Shown one piece after another: positions 1 through 8,892 of a stretch of DNA of 64,000 bases. Source of the stretch: Deltaproteobacteria bacterium. GTDB taxonomy: Bacteria > Myxococcota_A > Polyangia > Polyangiales > Polyangiaceae. The stretch spans positions 62,001 through 126,000 of the forward strand of contig JACRCQ010000054.1 of the NCBI GenBank assembly GCA_016218915.1, in the 5' to 3' direction. The number at the start of each line of letters is the position of its first letter. The stretch's first letter is position 1. The translations under genes were made by a program, and so were the position numbers. Below the pieces are notes generated by a model. The model worked only from the letters and a program-made list of their open reading frames with translations. It ran no database searches and had not been told where the DNA came from.

Positions 1-442
1 CCTTGGGAACCACGAAGGATCGCGCGTCTGCCACGGTTCCCACGGGGATTCCGGCCCCCCGGTGGAAGTCCGGGGTCAGTACGATGCGCGCAAGCTCGCC
101 CGTGGCATCGCCGAAGAATCGGTGCCGGTTGAGAGCTTCGAGCGTTTGCGCGAGCGACGCGAATGAAAGCAGCTGCTCGATCGCAGCTCGCTCAACGGGG
201 ACGTCGATCCCCGCAAACAGAAGGATGGGAATCCCCTGAGGGTTCCCGATTCGTACGTGCGCTGCGTCGATGCGTTCGACGATGCGCGAAACATCCAAGT
301 AGCCCATGGCTGCCATCCAGCGCTGGTCCTGGACATAGCCAGGAACGCAGACGCAATGAAACACCGGCGCGTCGACCAACCAGGCACGACGCCCACTTCG
401 GGGTTTCAGAGGCTCACGCCTCTGCAGCAGCGAAAGTAGCAT
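1..442 (-). CDS. rtcB: RtcB-family RNA ligase, N-terminal part (cut by window edge)
   Basis: An open frame reads leftward from ATG at 442 off the window edge, giving 147 visible residues. Residues about 125-147 contain LTPDFHRGAGIPVGTV, the signature that begins the metal/GTP-binding core of RtcB ligases (compare the PD-H-G-G-PIGTV pattern of this family). The segment before it (VRIGNPQGIPILLFAGIDV) is the N-terminal extension seen in one RtcB subgroup. RtcB proteins join 2',3'-cyclic phosphate and 5'-OH RNA ends using GTP and Mn2+ in RNA repair. The catalytic histidine and cysteine lie beyond the window, so activity cannot be judged. An in-frame stop at 454-452 leaves ATG 442 as the most upstream ATG; no clear ribosome binding site is visible. 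It is divergent from the MutS-like gene, with about 180 bp shared between them. Confidence 0.82.
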   Translation of the reverse strand, partial: MLLSLLQRREPLKPRSGRRAWLVDAPVFHCVCVPGYVQDQRWMAAMGYLDVSRIVERIDAAHVRIGNPQGIPILLFAGIDVPVERAAIEQLLSFASLAQTLEALNRHRFFGDATGELARIVLTPDFHRGAGIPVGTVADARSFVVPK

Positions 443-574
443 AGCACAGAATCAGGACGTTCCATGGGAAAAGTGCCAACGGGCCACCAAGTCACCCGAT
501 CGACTCGTAGGCGGATCCCGCATTCCGTGTTCGCGTTCGCATTCCCGGTGTTGCCTATTGCTAGTTGTCCGAAA

Positions 575-588
575 AAGGTTGGAACCTT
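575..588. promoter_or_regulatory. perfect inverted repeat AAGGTT-N2-AACCTT between divergent rtcB and mutS-like genes
   Basis: The 6-bp arms at 575-580 and 583-588 are perfectly complementary around a 2-bp centre, about 37 bp upstream of the preferred TTG start of the MutS-like gene. The symmetry suits a dimeric DNA-binding regulator, but no regulator is identified. The role is inferred from position and symmetry only. Confidence 0.3.
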
Positions 589-625
589 CCCGACCAGGCG
601 TTGTCCTCTACCCTCCGGAGGTCCC

Positions 626-2314
626 TTGAACAGCCCCTCTCCCCTGTCCGATGCGCTGCCCGCCGGAACGGACACGCTCCGTGCCCCTGAAGTTCCCGCG
701 CCAGACCTGCTCGACCCCTCCCCGCAGTCCCGGGTCGACCTCGACGCGGTCCAACAAGCCATGGAGTTCGCCTTTGCAAGCGGCGTCTCTGGCGGCCTGT
801 TCGCCGAAGCCCTCCAGAAGTCCATCCCTGCCAACTCCCGCTGGGAACCCGAGGCCTTTGCCAACGACCTCTTCCTCGAGGACTTCGTCTCCCGCTGCTA
901 TCTCGTCAGGATCGGCGGACGCACCCTGCAAGCGCAAGTCCCGCACCTCATCCGCTTGCTCGCAACCCCGCCGTCGACCCGCGCCGGCGTCGACCATAGG
1001 CGCGCGATTGCCGAAGAGCTCGCTTCCTCGCCCGCCCTGCGATCGGAATTCGAGCAGCTGTACGTCCTGTTGTGCAGATTCCGCACCGGCATCGAAGGGG
1101 CCACGCTCAACAAGCGATTCGACCAGAACCGACGCCAGCTCGACCTGCTCACCCTGGCAAAGCAGATCTTCGATCGCATGGCCTCCGGATTTGCCACCGC
1201 AACCTCCGGCCTTGCAAGGCTCTCGACCTTTGGCTCGCAGGTGCAGGCGACCGAGCCGTACCAGTCGATGGCGCAGTTGCTCCACTACGATGATAATCTC
1301 GCCACGTTGGATCTCAGGGTCCGCGTGGGCTCAGACGGCTACATTCGTGGCTTCCAGATCTCTTCTCTCAAAGAGAACGAAAAGAACATCTTCTTCGCGT
1401 CGCCCTGGCGACGGTGGCTCTCCAAGCTCGAGCTGGTGTTTCGGGGGTTCCAGTTCGGCGATGGCGAAGTGATGGCGCGCCTCATCGACGCTGTGTTCGA
1501 CGGCATCGTGCGATATCTCGTCCACTTCGTGCAGCTGCTGGGCGACATGGAGTTCTACCTGGGCGCGCTCGGTTTTCGCGATCTGTCCCGGGCCGCAGGT
1601 CTCGAGGTCTGCCTGCCCACGCTCGTGTCTGCCGACTCGCCCCGCGTTCTCACGGGGTTGTTCAATCCGCTTCTCGTGGCCCACGGAACCAGGGCCGTAC
1701 CCTGCAACCTGCGCACGGATCGCCACAGCGCGACGGTGCTGATCACAGGCCCGAACTCCGGGGGAAAGACGCGTCTGCTGCAATCGATCGGCATCGCGCA
1801 GCTGCTCGCGCAGGCCGGGGTGTTCATCCCCGCAACGCAGGCGCGCATGGCCTTGTGTCCAGCGCTCGTCGTGTCTCTGATCCAGGAGACGCGCGCAGAT
1901 CAGGCCGAGGGGCGCCTCGGCATGGAGATGATTCGCATCCGGGCGCTGTTCGAGAAGCTCCCGCCAGGGGCCATGGTCATCCTCGACGAGCTTTGCTCTG
2001 GCACCAATCCGTCCGAGGGCGAGCAGATCTTCGAGCTGGTGCTCGGCGTCCTCACGCGCCTCCGGCCTCAGGCGTTCATCACCACCCACTTCCTCACGTT
2101 TGCAGCGCGTCTCGAGCGCGAGATGCGGATCGCGGATCTTCGCTTCTTCCAGGTGGAGCTCGATCAGCACCAGCAGCCCACCTACCAGTTCCTCGACGGC
2201 GTGGCGACCACGTCGCTGGCGCAGCGGGCTGCGGAGCGTCTCGGGGTGACTGGGGATCAGCTCCTTTCCCTGGTCGAGCGCAACGTCGCCCTGGCCGAGA
2301 AGGCAGGCAGGTGA
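626..2314 (+). CDS. MutS-family ATPase domain protein (short MutS homologue)
   Basis: The C-terminal half is a MutS domain V ATPase. It has a Walker A motif TGPNSGGKT at about residue 374, an IQETRADQAEGRLG signature segment, Walker B VILDELCSGTNPSEG at about 451, and the ITTHF histidine loop. At 562 residues it is much shorter than MutS (about 850) and lacks a recognisable N-terminal mismatch-binding domain. That resembles the stand-alone MutS-like ATPases of the MutS2/MutS5-like groups, though no Smr or KOW domain is seen. The role is probably DNA repair or recombination, exact substrate unknown. I prefer TTG 626, which has GGAGG at 617-621. An in-frame ATG at 464 would add 54 residues of low-complexity sequence running across the intergenic region. 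The next gene starts 3 nt downstream, so they are likely co-transcribed. Confidence 0.82.
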   Translation: MNSPSPLSDALPAGTDTLRAPEVPAPDLLDPSPQSRVDLDAVQQAMEFAFASGVSGGLFAEALQKSIPANSRWEPEAFANDLFLEDFVSRCYLVRIGGRTLQAQVPHLIRLLATPPSTRAGVDHRRAIAEELASSPALRSEFEQLYVLLCRFRTGIEGATLNKRFDQNRRQLDLLTLAKQIFDRMASGFATATSGLARLSTFGSQVQATEPYQSMAQLLHYDDNLATLDLRVRVGSDGYIRGFQISSLKENEKNIFFASPWRRWLSKLELVFRGFQFGDGEVMARLIDAVFDGIVRYLVHFVQLLGDMEFYLGALGFRDLSRAAGLEVCLPTLVSADSPRVLTGLFNPLLVAHGTRAVPCNLRTDRHSATVLITGPNSGGKTRLLQSIGIAQLLAQAGVFIPATQARMALCPALVVSLIQETRADQAEGRLGMEMIRIRALFEKLPPGAMVILDELCSGTNPSEGEQIFELVLGVLTRLRPQAFITTHFLTFAARLEREMRIADLRFFQVELDQHQQPTYQFLDGVATTSLAQRAAERLGVTGDQLLSLVERNVALAEKAGR

Positions 2315-2317
2315 CCC

Positions 2318-3295
2318 ATGGGGTCGTTTCTGCTCACGCCAAGAATGCCGCCTGCGCTCGTAGCGCGCATCAAGGTCAGCCTGGCAGGAAAGCGACGAGC
2401 CGGGACAAGGAGAACCTTTGTGCCGCGCATCTCAGGCGCTGCGATGATTCCCATCACGGCGATCCTGGTTGCGGTTGCGCTCATGCTGATGAGCCGATTC
2501 ATGACGCATCGGGAGCTGGAGCAAGCGCGCGGGGAGCTGCTGCAGCGGATCACGGCCGAGCGGGCGACCCTGCCGCCGCAGGCAGCGGGCTTCCTTCCGT
2601 CGGCGCAGGCGTGGGTGGTGCGCATGGCCGGGGCCTGGGAGGGAGACCTGGTGAGCGACGAGCTCCGAAAGCCAGGGGCGCTGCAGGCGCGGCTATCGCA
2701 TCCGGCATTGTTCCTTCGAGGGGATCTGCACAAGCTCACCAAGCCGGATCAGCTCATGGATGCAGCGGTTGCGTCGGTGAAGGACGCTGTGCTGCTGTGC
2801 CTGAGCGATCCACCGGAATCTCGCGAAGAGAAGGCTGTGCTGCAGAAGATTCGGGGCGCGAACTTTGCCGCGGCGCTTCCATCGGTCCATCGGTACTACG
2901 ATGCAGAGGCCGGGCTGCGGCTGCTTCAACCCTGGTGGGAAGCCGAGGTGCGCGCGGCCAAGGAGCTGAAGCTGGTCCAGAATCTCAGGGCAGAGTGGAT
3001 GCGCGCGCCGATCGAGGACGGCAAGCATGCAGCCCTTGCGGAGCTGCTCTTGGTCGTGGTGAACGAGCCTCCTGAGCTGGAGCCGAACGCGGAGAAAGGG
3101 GACGGGCGACGGCCCGAAGAGCGTCCCCACGCGATTCGGATGGGGATCGTGGATCTGCGCGCGCAGACTGTGCTTCTGCGGTTGCGCAAGAACGTGGATC
3201 CAAGCGCGTACGCCCCTGCGATGCGCGCAGCCCACGCTCGCGCGATCACTGGATGCCAGTTTGCCATGGAGGTGCGCGACGCAGTCCGACCGTAG
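2318..3295 (+). CDS. hypothetical single-pass membrane protein
   Basis: This 325-residue protein begins three bases after the MutS-like stop codon, so it is probably its operon partner. A basic N-terminus (residues 1-37) precedes one hydrophobic segment at about 40-60 (AAMIPITAILVAVALMLMSR). The remaining 260 residues are predicted to be helical and extracytoplasmic, with a Trp- and Glu-rich stretch and no family motif I recognise. It may act as a membrane-anchored accessory protein; that is inferred only from gene order. The stop at 3295 lies six bases from the convergent gene. Confidence 0.75.
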   Translation: MGSFLLTPRMPPALVARIKVSLAGKRRAGTRRTFVPRISGAAMIPITAILVAVALMLMSRFMTHRELEQARGELLQRITAERATLPPQAAGFLPSAQAWVVRMAGAWEGDLVSDELRKPGALQARLSHPALFLRGDLHKLTKPDQLMDAAVASVKDAVLLCLSDPPESREEKAVLQKIRGANFAAALPSVHRYYDAEAGLRLLQPWWEAEVRAAKELKLVQNLRAEWMRAPIEDGKHAALAELLLVVVNEPPELEPNAEKGDGRRPEERPHAIRMGIVDLRAQTVLLRLRKNVDPSAYAPAMRAAHARAITGCQFAMEVRDAVRP

Positions 3296-3301
3296 ACGGT
3301 A

Positions 3302-4201
3302 TTAGAACGGTGTCGTCAGCGCCAGTCCCCCAATCGGTACGACCGACGACTTGGCGCCCGAGCCCGACCGCACGAACACGTCCACGCCTGCAAATATGCC
3401 TGGAACCAGGCCGATGAACGACCATGCGACAACATCGAGATAGGCGCGATTCAGAGCATCCACGCCGTGTTGGCTGCTGTTGATGACCCCTTCGCCAGCG
3501 GTGTACACCGAGCGGGACAGGCTGTAGTAGGAGATATCGGTGCGTGCGCGCACGACGACCTTGTCTGGCACCACCCTGTAGCGAAGGTCCCCGCGCAGAC
3601 GGTAGGTGAATGATTCGTCGTACGTCGACTGGCCGCTCTGCTCCGTGGTGTGGGAGCTGTGCGACTCGAACTGGGGTCCAAGGCCTGCCAGGATTCCGAC
3701 CGTCAGGTCTGATTCCTGCGGGGAGCGAAGCCCGCCGAACAGGGTGAATCGCGTGAACTCCGAGAGCTGATCGACTGCTGTGGGCGCAGTGGAAAATGAG
3801 CTGGAGGAGTAGAACAGCGCGTAGCCTTCGGCCCGGGCTTCGAAGCGCCAGGTCGAGGCTGAACCGGACGCGTACCAGGCAGATGCGCCGAACGACGTCC
3901 GAAGCACTTCCACCAGGTCGCCGTTGTCGTCGTCGGTGTCCTCGACCAGGTGCGAGGCGTACCCGTCCAGCCCGAAGTGAGACCAGCCGTATCCGAGCTT
4001 GGCTGAGCCGGCGACAGATGGGCCTGCCTCGGACTTGAACTTCGGAACGCCCAGCTCGCCCTGGAACAGGAGGCCCGGAGGGGTCTGCGCCTGTGCCGGC
4101 GTGGATGCCGACACAAGAGCGCCAAAGGCTGCCGAGGCGCAGGCCAATGCCACGGATCGCGTTCGATCAGGCCAAGGGTTGCGAAGGAGAAGCTTTGCCA
4201 T
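3302..4201 (-). CDS. secreted outer-membrane beta-barrel-like protein
   Basis: The 299-residue product has a Sec signal peptide ending at about residue 38 (ASTPAQA|Q). A series of alternating amphipathic strands rich in Tyr, Ser and Gly follows, and the protein ends in a C-terminal phenylalanine (LALTTPF), as outer-membrane barrels do. No enzymatic motif is visible. The start used is the ATG at 4201, which puts the basic and hydrophobic signal sequence at the N-terminus; an upstream start at 4240 would add 13 residues with no signal-like character. It stands alone, convergent with 2318-3295 and divergent from 4338-5015. Confidence 0.72.
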   Translation of the reverse strand: MAKLLLRNPWPDRTRSVALACASAAFGALVSASTPAQAQTPPGLLFQGELGVPKFKSEAGPSVAGSAKLGYGWSHFGLDGYASHLVEDTDDDNGDLVEVLRTSFGASAWYASGSASTWRFEARAEGYALFYSSSSFSTAPTAVDQLSEFTRFTLFGGLRSPQESDLTVGILAGLGPQFESHSSHTTEQSGQSTYDESFTYRLRGDLRYRVVPDKVVVRARTDISYYSLSRSVYTAGEGVINSSQHGVDALNRAYLDVVAWSFIGLVPGIFAGVDVFVRSGSGAKSSVVPIGGLALTTPF

Positions 4202-4337
4202 CAGCCGACAGATGGGCGCCGAGCAGGTTTGTCGCAACAATAGGGGCGCGGCTCGCTATGCCAGGGCCCGCATCGGAGCATGCCGGCGGTCGTTGCTCGT
4301 TTCCTGCCCCGAACGCTTGTAGGCTGTCCCCTCTGCC

Positions 4338-5015
4338 ATGGCTCGAAAGCGCTCCTCTCGCTCGGCATCTCGTGATCGCGTCGCAGCTCCGGCCGCGATC
4401 TCCCAGCGATGGAGGTTCGCCGTGGAGGTCCGGGCCCTCGAGATCGCCGCAGGACACGATGGATTCCTTCGAGGAAAGCCGGATCCTGCCTTGCTGATCG
4501 GCGCGTTCTTCGTGACCGCCGCGGAACCGCGTGTGGTCAAGCCGCTGGGACGCATGCTCGTGCGGTTCGCGCCACGAGGTCGCCTTCCTTTGACCGTCGC
4601 GCCCCCGTTGCCGAGCGTGCTCAAGGCGCGCGCTCGGGGGGTGGACGGCGACCGGCTGGTGCTCCTCGCGATCGCCTTGGAAGAAGACGCGGGCACAGAT
4701 GTGGCACGCCTGTTTGCGCGTCTGGAGGATGGCGCGCGGCTGCGCCTGTGGGCGACCGATGCGCCAGAGCCCTCGCCCGCTGGCATCGGCGAGCTGGTGG
4801 GCGGGGCTGCGTCCGCGCCCCCCTTTGCCACACGGGTCAACGTGATCGACGACAGCCAGGATCTACGGGACGGCTGCAAGGCCGATGAGCTCGTGGGGGC
4901 CGGCATGGTGGTCATCGCGCCTCACCGCTCAGAAGACAGCTACCGGGTTCATTTCCTGGCGGACGATCGCAAGAACGACTGGACTGCGGAGCTTGTGGTG
5001 AAGACGAGCGGATGA
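4338..5015 (+). CDS. hypothetical protein
   Basis: The 225-residue protein starts with a basic, Ser/Arg-rich segment (residues 1-25) that is not a typical signal peptide. An alpha/beta region follows with no catalytic motif that I recognise. Tandem hydrophobic strand patterns such as VKPLGRMLVRFAPRGRLPL suggest a soluble, beta-rich fold. It lies 48 bp upstream of the WD40 gene on the same strand, so the two may be co-transcribed. Function unknown. Confidence 0.65.
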   Translation: MARKRSSRSASRDRVAAPAAISQRWRFAVEVRALEIAAGHDGFLRGKPDPALLIGAFFVTAAEPRVVKPLGRMLVRFAPRGRLPLTVAPPLPSVLKARARGVDGDRLVLLAIALEEDAGTDVARLFARLEDGARLRLWATDAPEPSPAGIGELVGGAASAPPFATRVNVIDDSQDLRDGCKADELVGAGMVVIAPHRSEDSYRVHFLADDRKNDWTAELVVKTSG

Positions 5016-5063
5016 AGGCGGGGACCTTGGGGAACACCAGCAGTCCCGCTCCTGTCCAACCGG

Positions 5064-7397
5064 ATGGTCCTTGCCGTGTTTCGATCCCCGGTCCGCCATC
5101 TGCTCGTGTTCGTTGCTGTCCAGGCTGCCGTGCACCTGGCCTACGCTTGGATCGGTCAACGTCAGACCAGCCCTACATCGGTCGACCCCCGGGACCCTTG
5201 CGTGCAGGCGCGCGTGCTGAGGGAGGATGCAGGCAAATTCCTGAGAGAAGGACGGCTGCACAGGGCCAGCGAGACTCTGGCTCGGGCAGACCGCCTCTGC
5301 CTGCATGGCGCCGACATTGCGGCACCGGTGCGAAAGGCGGTCGACGACGCGTACTTGCGCGACGCGAGCAGAGGCCTGGACGAGGCACTCGATCTCGCGG
5401 AGAAGGGATTGGACGCCCAGGGCCAGTGGGATTTCAAGAACGCGCAATCCCTCTTTGATCGAGGGATTCATCGACTCGAGGCCCTGACCGGGGAGCAGGC
5501 CTCCGTCGAGAGCGACACGGACCTGCCTGACGGCGGGGACATCGCCTGGTCGCAGGATCGAAGGCTGCTGGCTGCGAAAGCAGGAACGGATGTGCTGCTG
5601 GTGAATGTGTGGAAGCGGCGTGTCACCCACAGGTTGCGTGGGAATCATGGCCACCTCGCTGCCCTCGGCTTCCACCCCACTGGATGGCTCTACGCGGGCG
5701 CATCGGACGGGGCGATCCTCGCGTGGGACACGAAGCAAGGCAATAGGGTGGTCGAAAGGCTCGTGGGTCAGCCGATCGATTCCCTTGCGATCCGGGCGGA
5801 CGGCAAGCGAATCGCATGGTCTGGCGAAAGGACGGTGCTTGCGGAGCTGCCATCGTTCCATGTGTTGGCTGAGCGCCCCTGCTCCGGGAGACACCTGAAG
5901 TTCAGCCCGACCGGCGAATTCCTCGCGGTGGTCGGGTGCGAGGACGTGCTGTGGAGCAGCGAGGACGGAGCAACGACTCGCAGGGCGCAGGCTTCGGATA
6001 CTGCGGCGATTCGAGCGATTGCGTTCGATGCGGAAAGCCGCACCATGGCGGTCGCGACGGCAGACGTCATCCGAGTCGAGGCCATCCGCTCCGGACAGCT
6101 CCTGCGCCGGTGGCGTCACCCCGATCCGCAGGGTGCGTGTCTGCTCGATTTTCAGCAGAAAGAGATGGCCCTTGCAGCTTTCGACTGCAGTGGTCAGTCT
6201 GTGCGGTTGTTCGACGCCTCGACGGGCAAGCAAACGGATGCCGTGCCAGCCTCGCCGCCAGACGCGGCTCGCCCCTATGGTTCCAACGAGCTGGGGACAA
6301 TCGCATACTCGCCGACAGAGTACTCACCGAGCTACTACCTTGCGTTGTCGACAGCTCAATCCGTTTCGATTTATCTCGCCAGTGCCTGGCACGGGCACCC
6401 TGAGCTTTCGCGCTGGATGCAGCTCAACACCCGCACCCGTCCCTGGTATTTCCGCGATCGCCAACAGTGGTCTTACCATCTCGACTCTGACTGGATCCAA
6501 CACGGTGCCATGAGCAAGGCCGGGGATGTTATCGCGATGTCCACGCGAGACCTTCTCCGCGTGATTGACACGCGCACGAGGAGCATCTGGCAGGAGCGGG
6601 GTTGGACCGGCGAAGTAGCTGTGAGCGACGATGGCGCGCTGGTCGCGTCGGTGAGCGACTCCTCGCGCATCCGGCTCTGGGAGGTTGCCTCTCGCAAGCC
6701 GCTTCGCCAGCTTTCAGGCCACTGGACGCAGGTCACTACTCTGGATTTCAGCCCAGACGGCCGCTTCCTCGCATCTGGCTCCGATGACACCCGGGTGAAG
6801 GTATTCGATACTGCAACCGGGGAAACGCTCTCCACCGAAAGCATCAAGCCGCTGCGGGTGATCGGGGTCCGATTCGCACAGGGCGCGCGCATCGTGGAGA
6901 TCCACGACGAGGAGGGGAACGAATGGGCCTGGAGCTGGACCACGAACCTTCCGCCTGAGCGCGCCACGGCGCCACGCGGCCGGTGGATGGAGTCCGGGCA
7001 TGCTCCCGCAGATCCCTGGCTCAAGGACTGCACGTACCTCGATGATTGCGCCCACTTTCGCTCAGTAAGCGGCAGGCTCCACGAGCCGAGGAAGCTGATC
7101 ACCGCAAGATGGGTGCGCGACGACCTGGCAGCGGTCGTGTACAGCAGCGGCCTGGTTGCGTTCGTGCGCGCGCCCGATCGCGTCGCAATGCTGGAGATCA
7201 AGGTTCTGGAAGACAACCCCCGCGTCGCGATCGCGCGAACCACGAACGGAAGGATGGAGATGCTGGGCGAAGACCCTGCAGCAGAGCTTCAGCCGGCTTG
7301 CCACGTGGGGGCGTTCACATTCCCCTGGATGGTGTGCAAGGACCGGTTCCGGGAAGAGCATCTGGTGCAACGCACGGTCGCTGGCGATGATCCGTGA
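5064..7397 (+). CDS. WD40-repeat beta-propeller protein, membrane-anchored
   Basis: The 777-residue protein has an N-terminal hydrophobic segment (about residues 9-28). A helical, TPR-like region follows at about 45-150 (repeated ADRLCL/LDEALDLAEKGL-type helices), then several WD40 blades. The clearest are GASDGAILAWDT (about 215), DSSRIRLWEVAS (about 530) and FSPDGRFLASGSDDTRVKVF (about 560). WD40 propellers are protein-interaction scaffolds; in myxobacteria they often accompany Ser/Thr kinase signalling, but no kinase domain is present here. The propeller probably faces the periplasm. The stop lies 13 bp from the convergent lipoprotein gene. Confidence 0.83.
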   Translation: MVLAVFRSPVRHLLVFVAVQAAVHLAYAWIGQRQTSPTSVDPRDPCVQARVLREDAGKFLREGRLHRASETLARADRLCLHGADIAAPVRKAVDDAYLRDASRGLDEALDLAEKGLDAQGQWDFKNAQSLFDRGIHRLEALTGEQASVESDTDLPDGGDIAWSQDRRLLAAKAGTDVLLVNVWKRRVTHRLRGNHGHLAALGFHPTGWLYAGASDGAILAWDTKQGNRVVERLVGQPIDSLAIRADGKRIAWSGERTVLAELPSFHVLAERPCSGRHLKFSPTGEFLAVVGCEDVLWSSEDGATTRRAQASDTAAIRAIAFDAESRTMAVATADVIRVEAIRSGQLLRRWRHPDPQGACLLDFQQKEMALAAFDCSGQSVRLFDASTGKQTDAVPASPPDAARPYGSNELGTIAYSPTEYSPSYYLALSTAQSVSIYLASAWHGHPELSRWMQLNTRTRPWYFRDRQQWSYHLDSDWIQHGAMSKAGDVIAMSTRDLLRVIDTRTRSIWQERGWTGEVAVSDDGALVASVSDSSRIRLWEVASRKPLRQLSGHWTQVTTLDFSPDGRFLASGSDDTRVKVFDTATGETLSTESIKPLRVIGVRFAQGARIVEIHDEEGNEWAWSWTTNLPPERATAPRGRWMESGHAPADPWLKDCTYLDDCAHFRSVSGRLHEPRKLITARWVRDDLAAVVYSSGLVAFVRAPDRVAMLEIKVLEDNPRVAIARTTNGRMEMLGEDPAAELQPACHVGAFTFPWMVCKDRFREEHLVQRTVAGDDP

Positions 7398-7410
7398 GCA
7401 CGCAGACCGC

Positions 7411-8286
7411 TCAGTCCGGCGCGCTGCCAACCTCGATCAGCTGCGGGGACAGACGATCGACCACGGTGAAGCACGACAGCATGTATCGCATGCCCTTGCC
7501 TGGGGCCCGCTCATCCTCTCCTGTCCCCTGGATGCACACCTGCTCACGCCCATCGTCGCCGTCCTTGCGGAAGTCTTCCTTGGCGAACGGCGTGGTCGAG
7601 TACAGGAACCCCACCTGGTTCTGGTGGCGCCCAAGCAGCCCGCCGAGAAAGTAGATCCACACCCTGGAGTCGGGCCACGTCTTGATCCTGATTTCGCCTT
7701 CAGGGCCAAGCTCGGCCGCGCGCTCGCGCTCCACGATACCGGTCGTCGCAAGCGTGGCGTAGGTCCCCTGCACCACGACCGTTCCGTGCTCGCCCAGATG
7801 CAGCGTGCCCGAGCCGGCAAGCTTGCCGAGCGCAGCAAGCTCACCCGTTCTCAGCGCATAGCGCAACCGCTCTCGCGCCATGCAAATGCTGTTGTGCGGG
7901 GGCATCCCGACCCGGGATAGCATCTCGATCAGCGACTGCTCTTCTGCGGCGCTCGGACCCGCGTCGAGCTCCTTACCGGTTTCGCGCACGATCTCGACGA
8001 CCTTGGCGCGCGCTTGCTCGGGACATTGCAGCACTGCAGGCTCGCTGCGGTTGCACCGCGCAACGAACGCGTCGTGAGCGACGTAGGGATCGTCAGGCAT
8101 CATCCCGTGGTATCGGACCCACAGCGCTTCGCACTGGGCGACGGTGGGAGGATCGACAGACCGATCCGGCTTGGGCTTGTCAGGGGAGGCACCGGGCAGC
8201 GGAGCATTGGCGCGTGGACATCCCGCAGTGGCGAACGCGAACAACAGGCAGGGGATGTGTCTCAGAAGCATGTGAGGCAGGAGCAT
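7411..8286 (-). CDS. putative lipoprotein, unknown function
   Basis: Starting at ATG 8286, the 291-residue product opens with a lipoprotein signal ending in a lipobox (FATAGC, Cys at about 23). A Pro/Asp/Lys linker follows, then a domain with several conserved-looking cysteines (residues about 53, 81, 91, 135) and a C-terminal beta-rich half. An ATG at 8271 is also possible. The gene begins one base after the stop of 8288-8686, so the two are almost certainly translated from one message. No family is recognised. A much longer frame reaching back to 8526 overlaps the neighbouring lipoprotein gene and is rejected. Confidence 0.7.
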   Translation of the reverse strand: MLLPHMLLRHIPCLLFAFATAGCPRANAPLPGASPDKPKPDRSVDPPTVAQCEALWVRYHGMMPDDPYVAHDAFVARCNRSEPAVLQCPEQARAKVVEIVRETGKELDAGPSAAEEQSLIEMLSRVGMPPHNSICMARERLRYALRTGELAALGKLAGSGTLHLGEHGTVVVQGTYATLATTGIVERERAAELGPEGEIRIKTWPDSRVWIYFLGGLLGRHQNQVGFLYSTTPFAKEDFRKDGDDGREQVCIQGTGEDERAPGKGMRYMLSCFTVVDRLSPQLIEVGSAPD

Positions 8287-8287
8287 C

Positions 8288-8686
8288 CTACGGGCCGCAC
8301 GGGCAGCAGTTGAGTGAAACGCCCGCAGGTGTTTGCAGGGTCGTTTCGCATCCCGCGGGCGGCTCGATGTGGGGCCCTGGGCCGATCGAGCCGCACGCTG
8401 CGGCGTACTGTTTCTCCGTGCAGACGTTGCTGCACGTGAATGTGACCCCCCCGGGCATCGAATCGAGGTGCGCACAGGTGGATGGATCGTCGCTGAGGCA
8501 ATCGGCCGTAACCCCGTTCGACCCATTGCACCTCACCTGGGCCCGCGCGGTCGTGCACTGCGTGTCCGTGGGAATCTTGCACGTGCCGAGCGCAGCGCCT
8601 CCTGCATCGACGTTCTCCGCAGAGGTTGTCGCCGAGCCTCCGCACGCAGCGGACAGCAGGATGATGGAGACAAGCGCCCAACGCAT
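8288..8686 (-). CDS. small Cys-rich putative lipoprotein
   Basis: The 132-residue product has a short lipoprotein signal (MRWALVSIILLSAACGGS, lipobox Cys at about 15). The small secreted domain has about ten cysteines, ends in CCPCGP, and is likely disulphide-bonded. The start is set by ATG 8684-8686, which sits 6 nt downstream of a good -10 box (see promoter 8693-8721). It is followed by the lipoprotein gene 7411-8286 with a one-base gap. Function unknown. Confidence 0.72.
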   Translation of the reverse strand: MRWALVSIILLSAACGGSATTSAENVDAGGAALGTCKIPTDTQCTTARAQVRCNGSNGVTADCLSDDPSTCAHLDSMPGGVTFTCSNVCTEKQYAAACGSIGPGPHIEPPAGCETTLQTPAGVSLNCCPCGP

Positions 8687-8692
8687 AGGGGA

Positions 8693-8721
8693 AGCATACG
8701 ACCGCGGTGTGGCAACGACAA
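8693..8721 (-). promoter_or_regulatory. predicted sigma-70-type promoter, leaderless
   Basis: Reading leftward, TTGTCG (8721-8716), 17 bp, then TATGCT (8698-8693) lies 6 nt before ATG 8686. Transcription would start at or next to the A of the ATG, giving an mRNA without a leader. No Shine-Dalgarno sequence is present, which agrees. Confidence 0.55.
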
Positions 8722-8762
8722 GGACGCGGGGAAGGCTTGAGCTGTCAGGCCAGGCGACACTT

Positions 8763-8845
8763 CGGGCAGGGGCAGGGGCAACGGCAAGGGCAGGGGCAAG
8801 GGCAAGGGCAGGGGCAGGGGCAGGGGCAAGGGCAGGGGCGAGGGA
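8763..8845. repeat. tandem GGGGCA-type hexanucleotide repeat
   Basis: About 13 units of a degenerate 6-bp motif (GGGGCA, with AGGGCA and CGGCAA variants) run through this intergenic stretch, the only long simple repeat in the window. The plus strand carries repeated G3-G4 runs, so it could fold into G-quadruplexes. It lies between the stop of 8893-10248 and the start of 8288-8686. Confidence 0.9.
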
Positions 8846-8892
8846 AGCAAAGGGAAAACGAGATGAGTTCGGGGAAACCTCGGAAGGACGCG

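Noticed and set aside
8763..8845. CRISPR array
   Set aside because: Units are 6 bp with no spacers; it is a simple tandem repeat.
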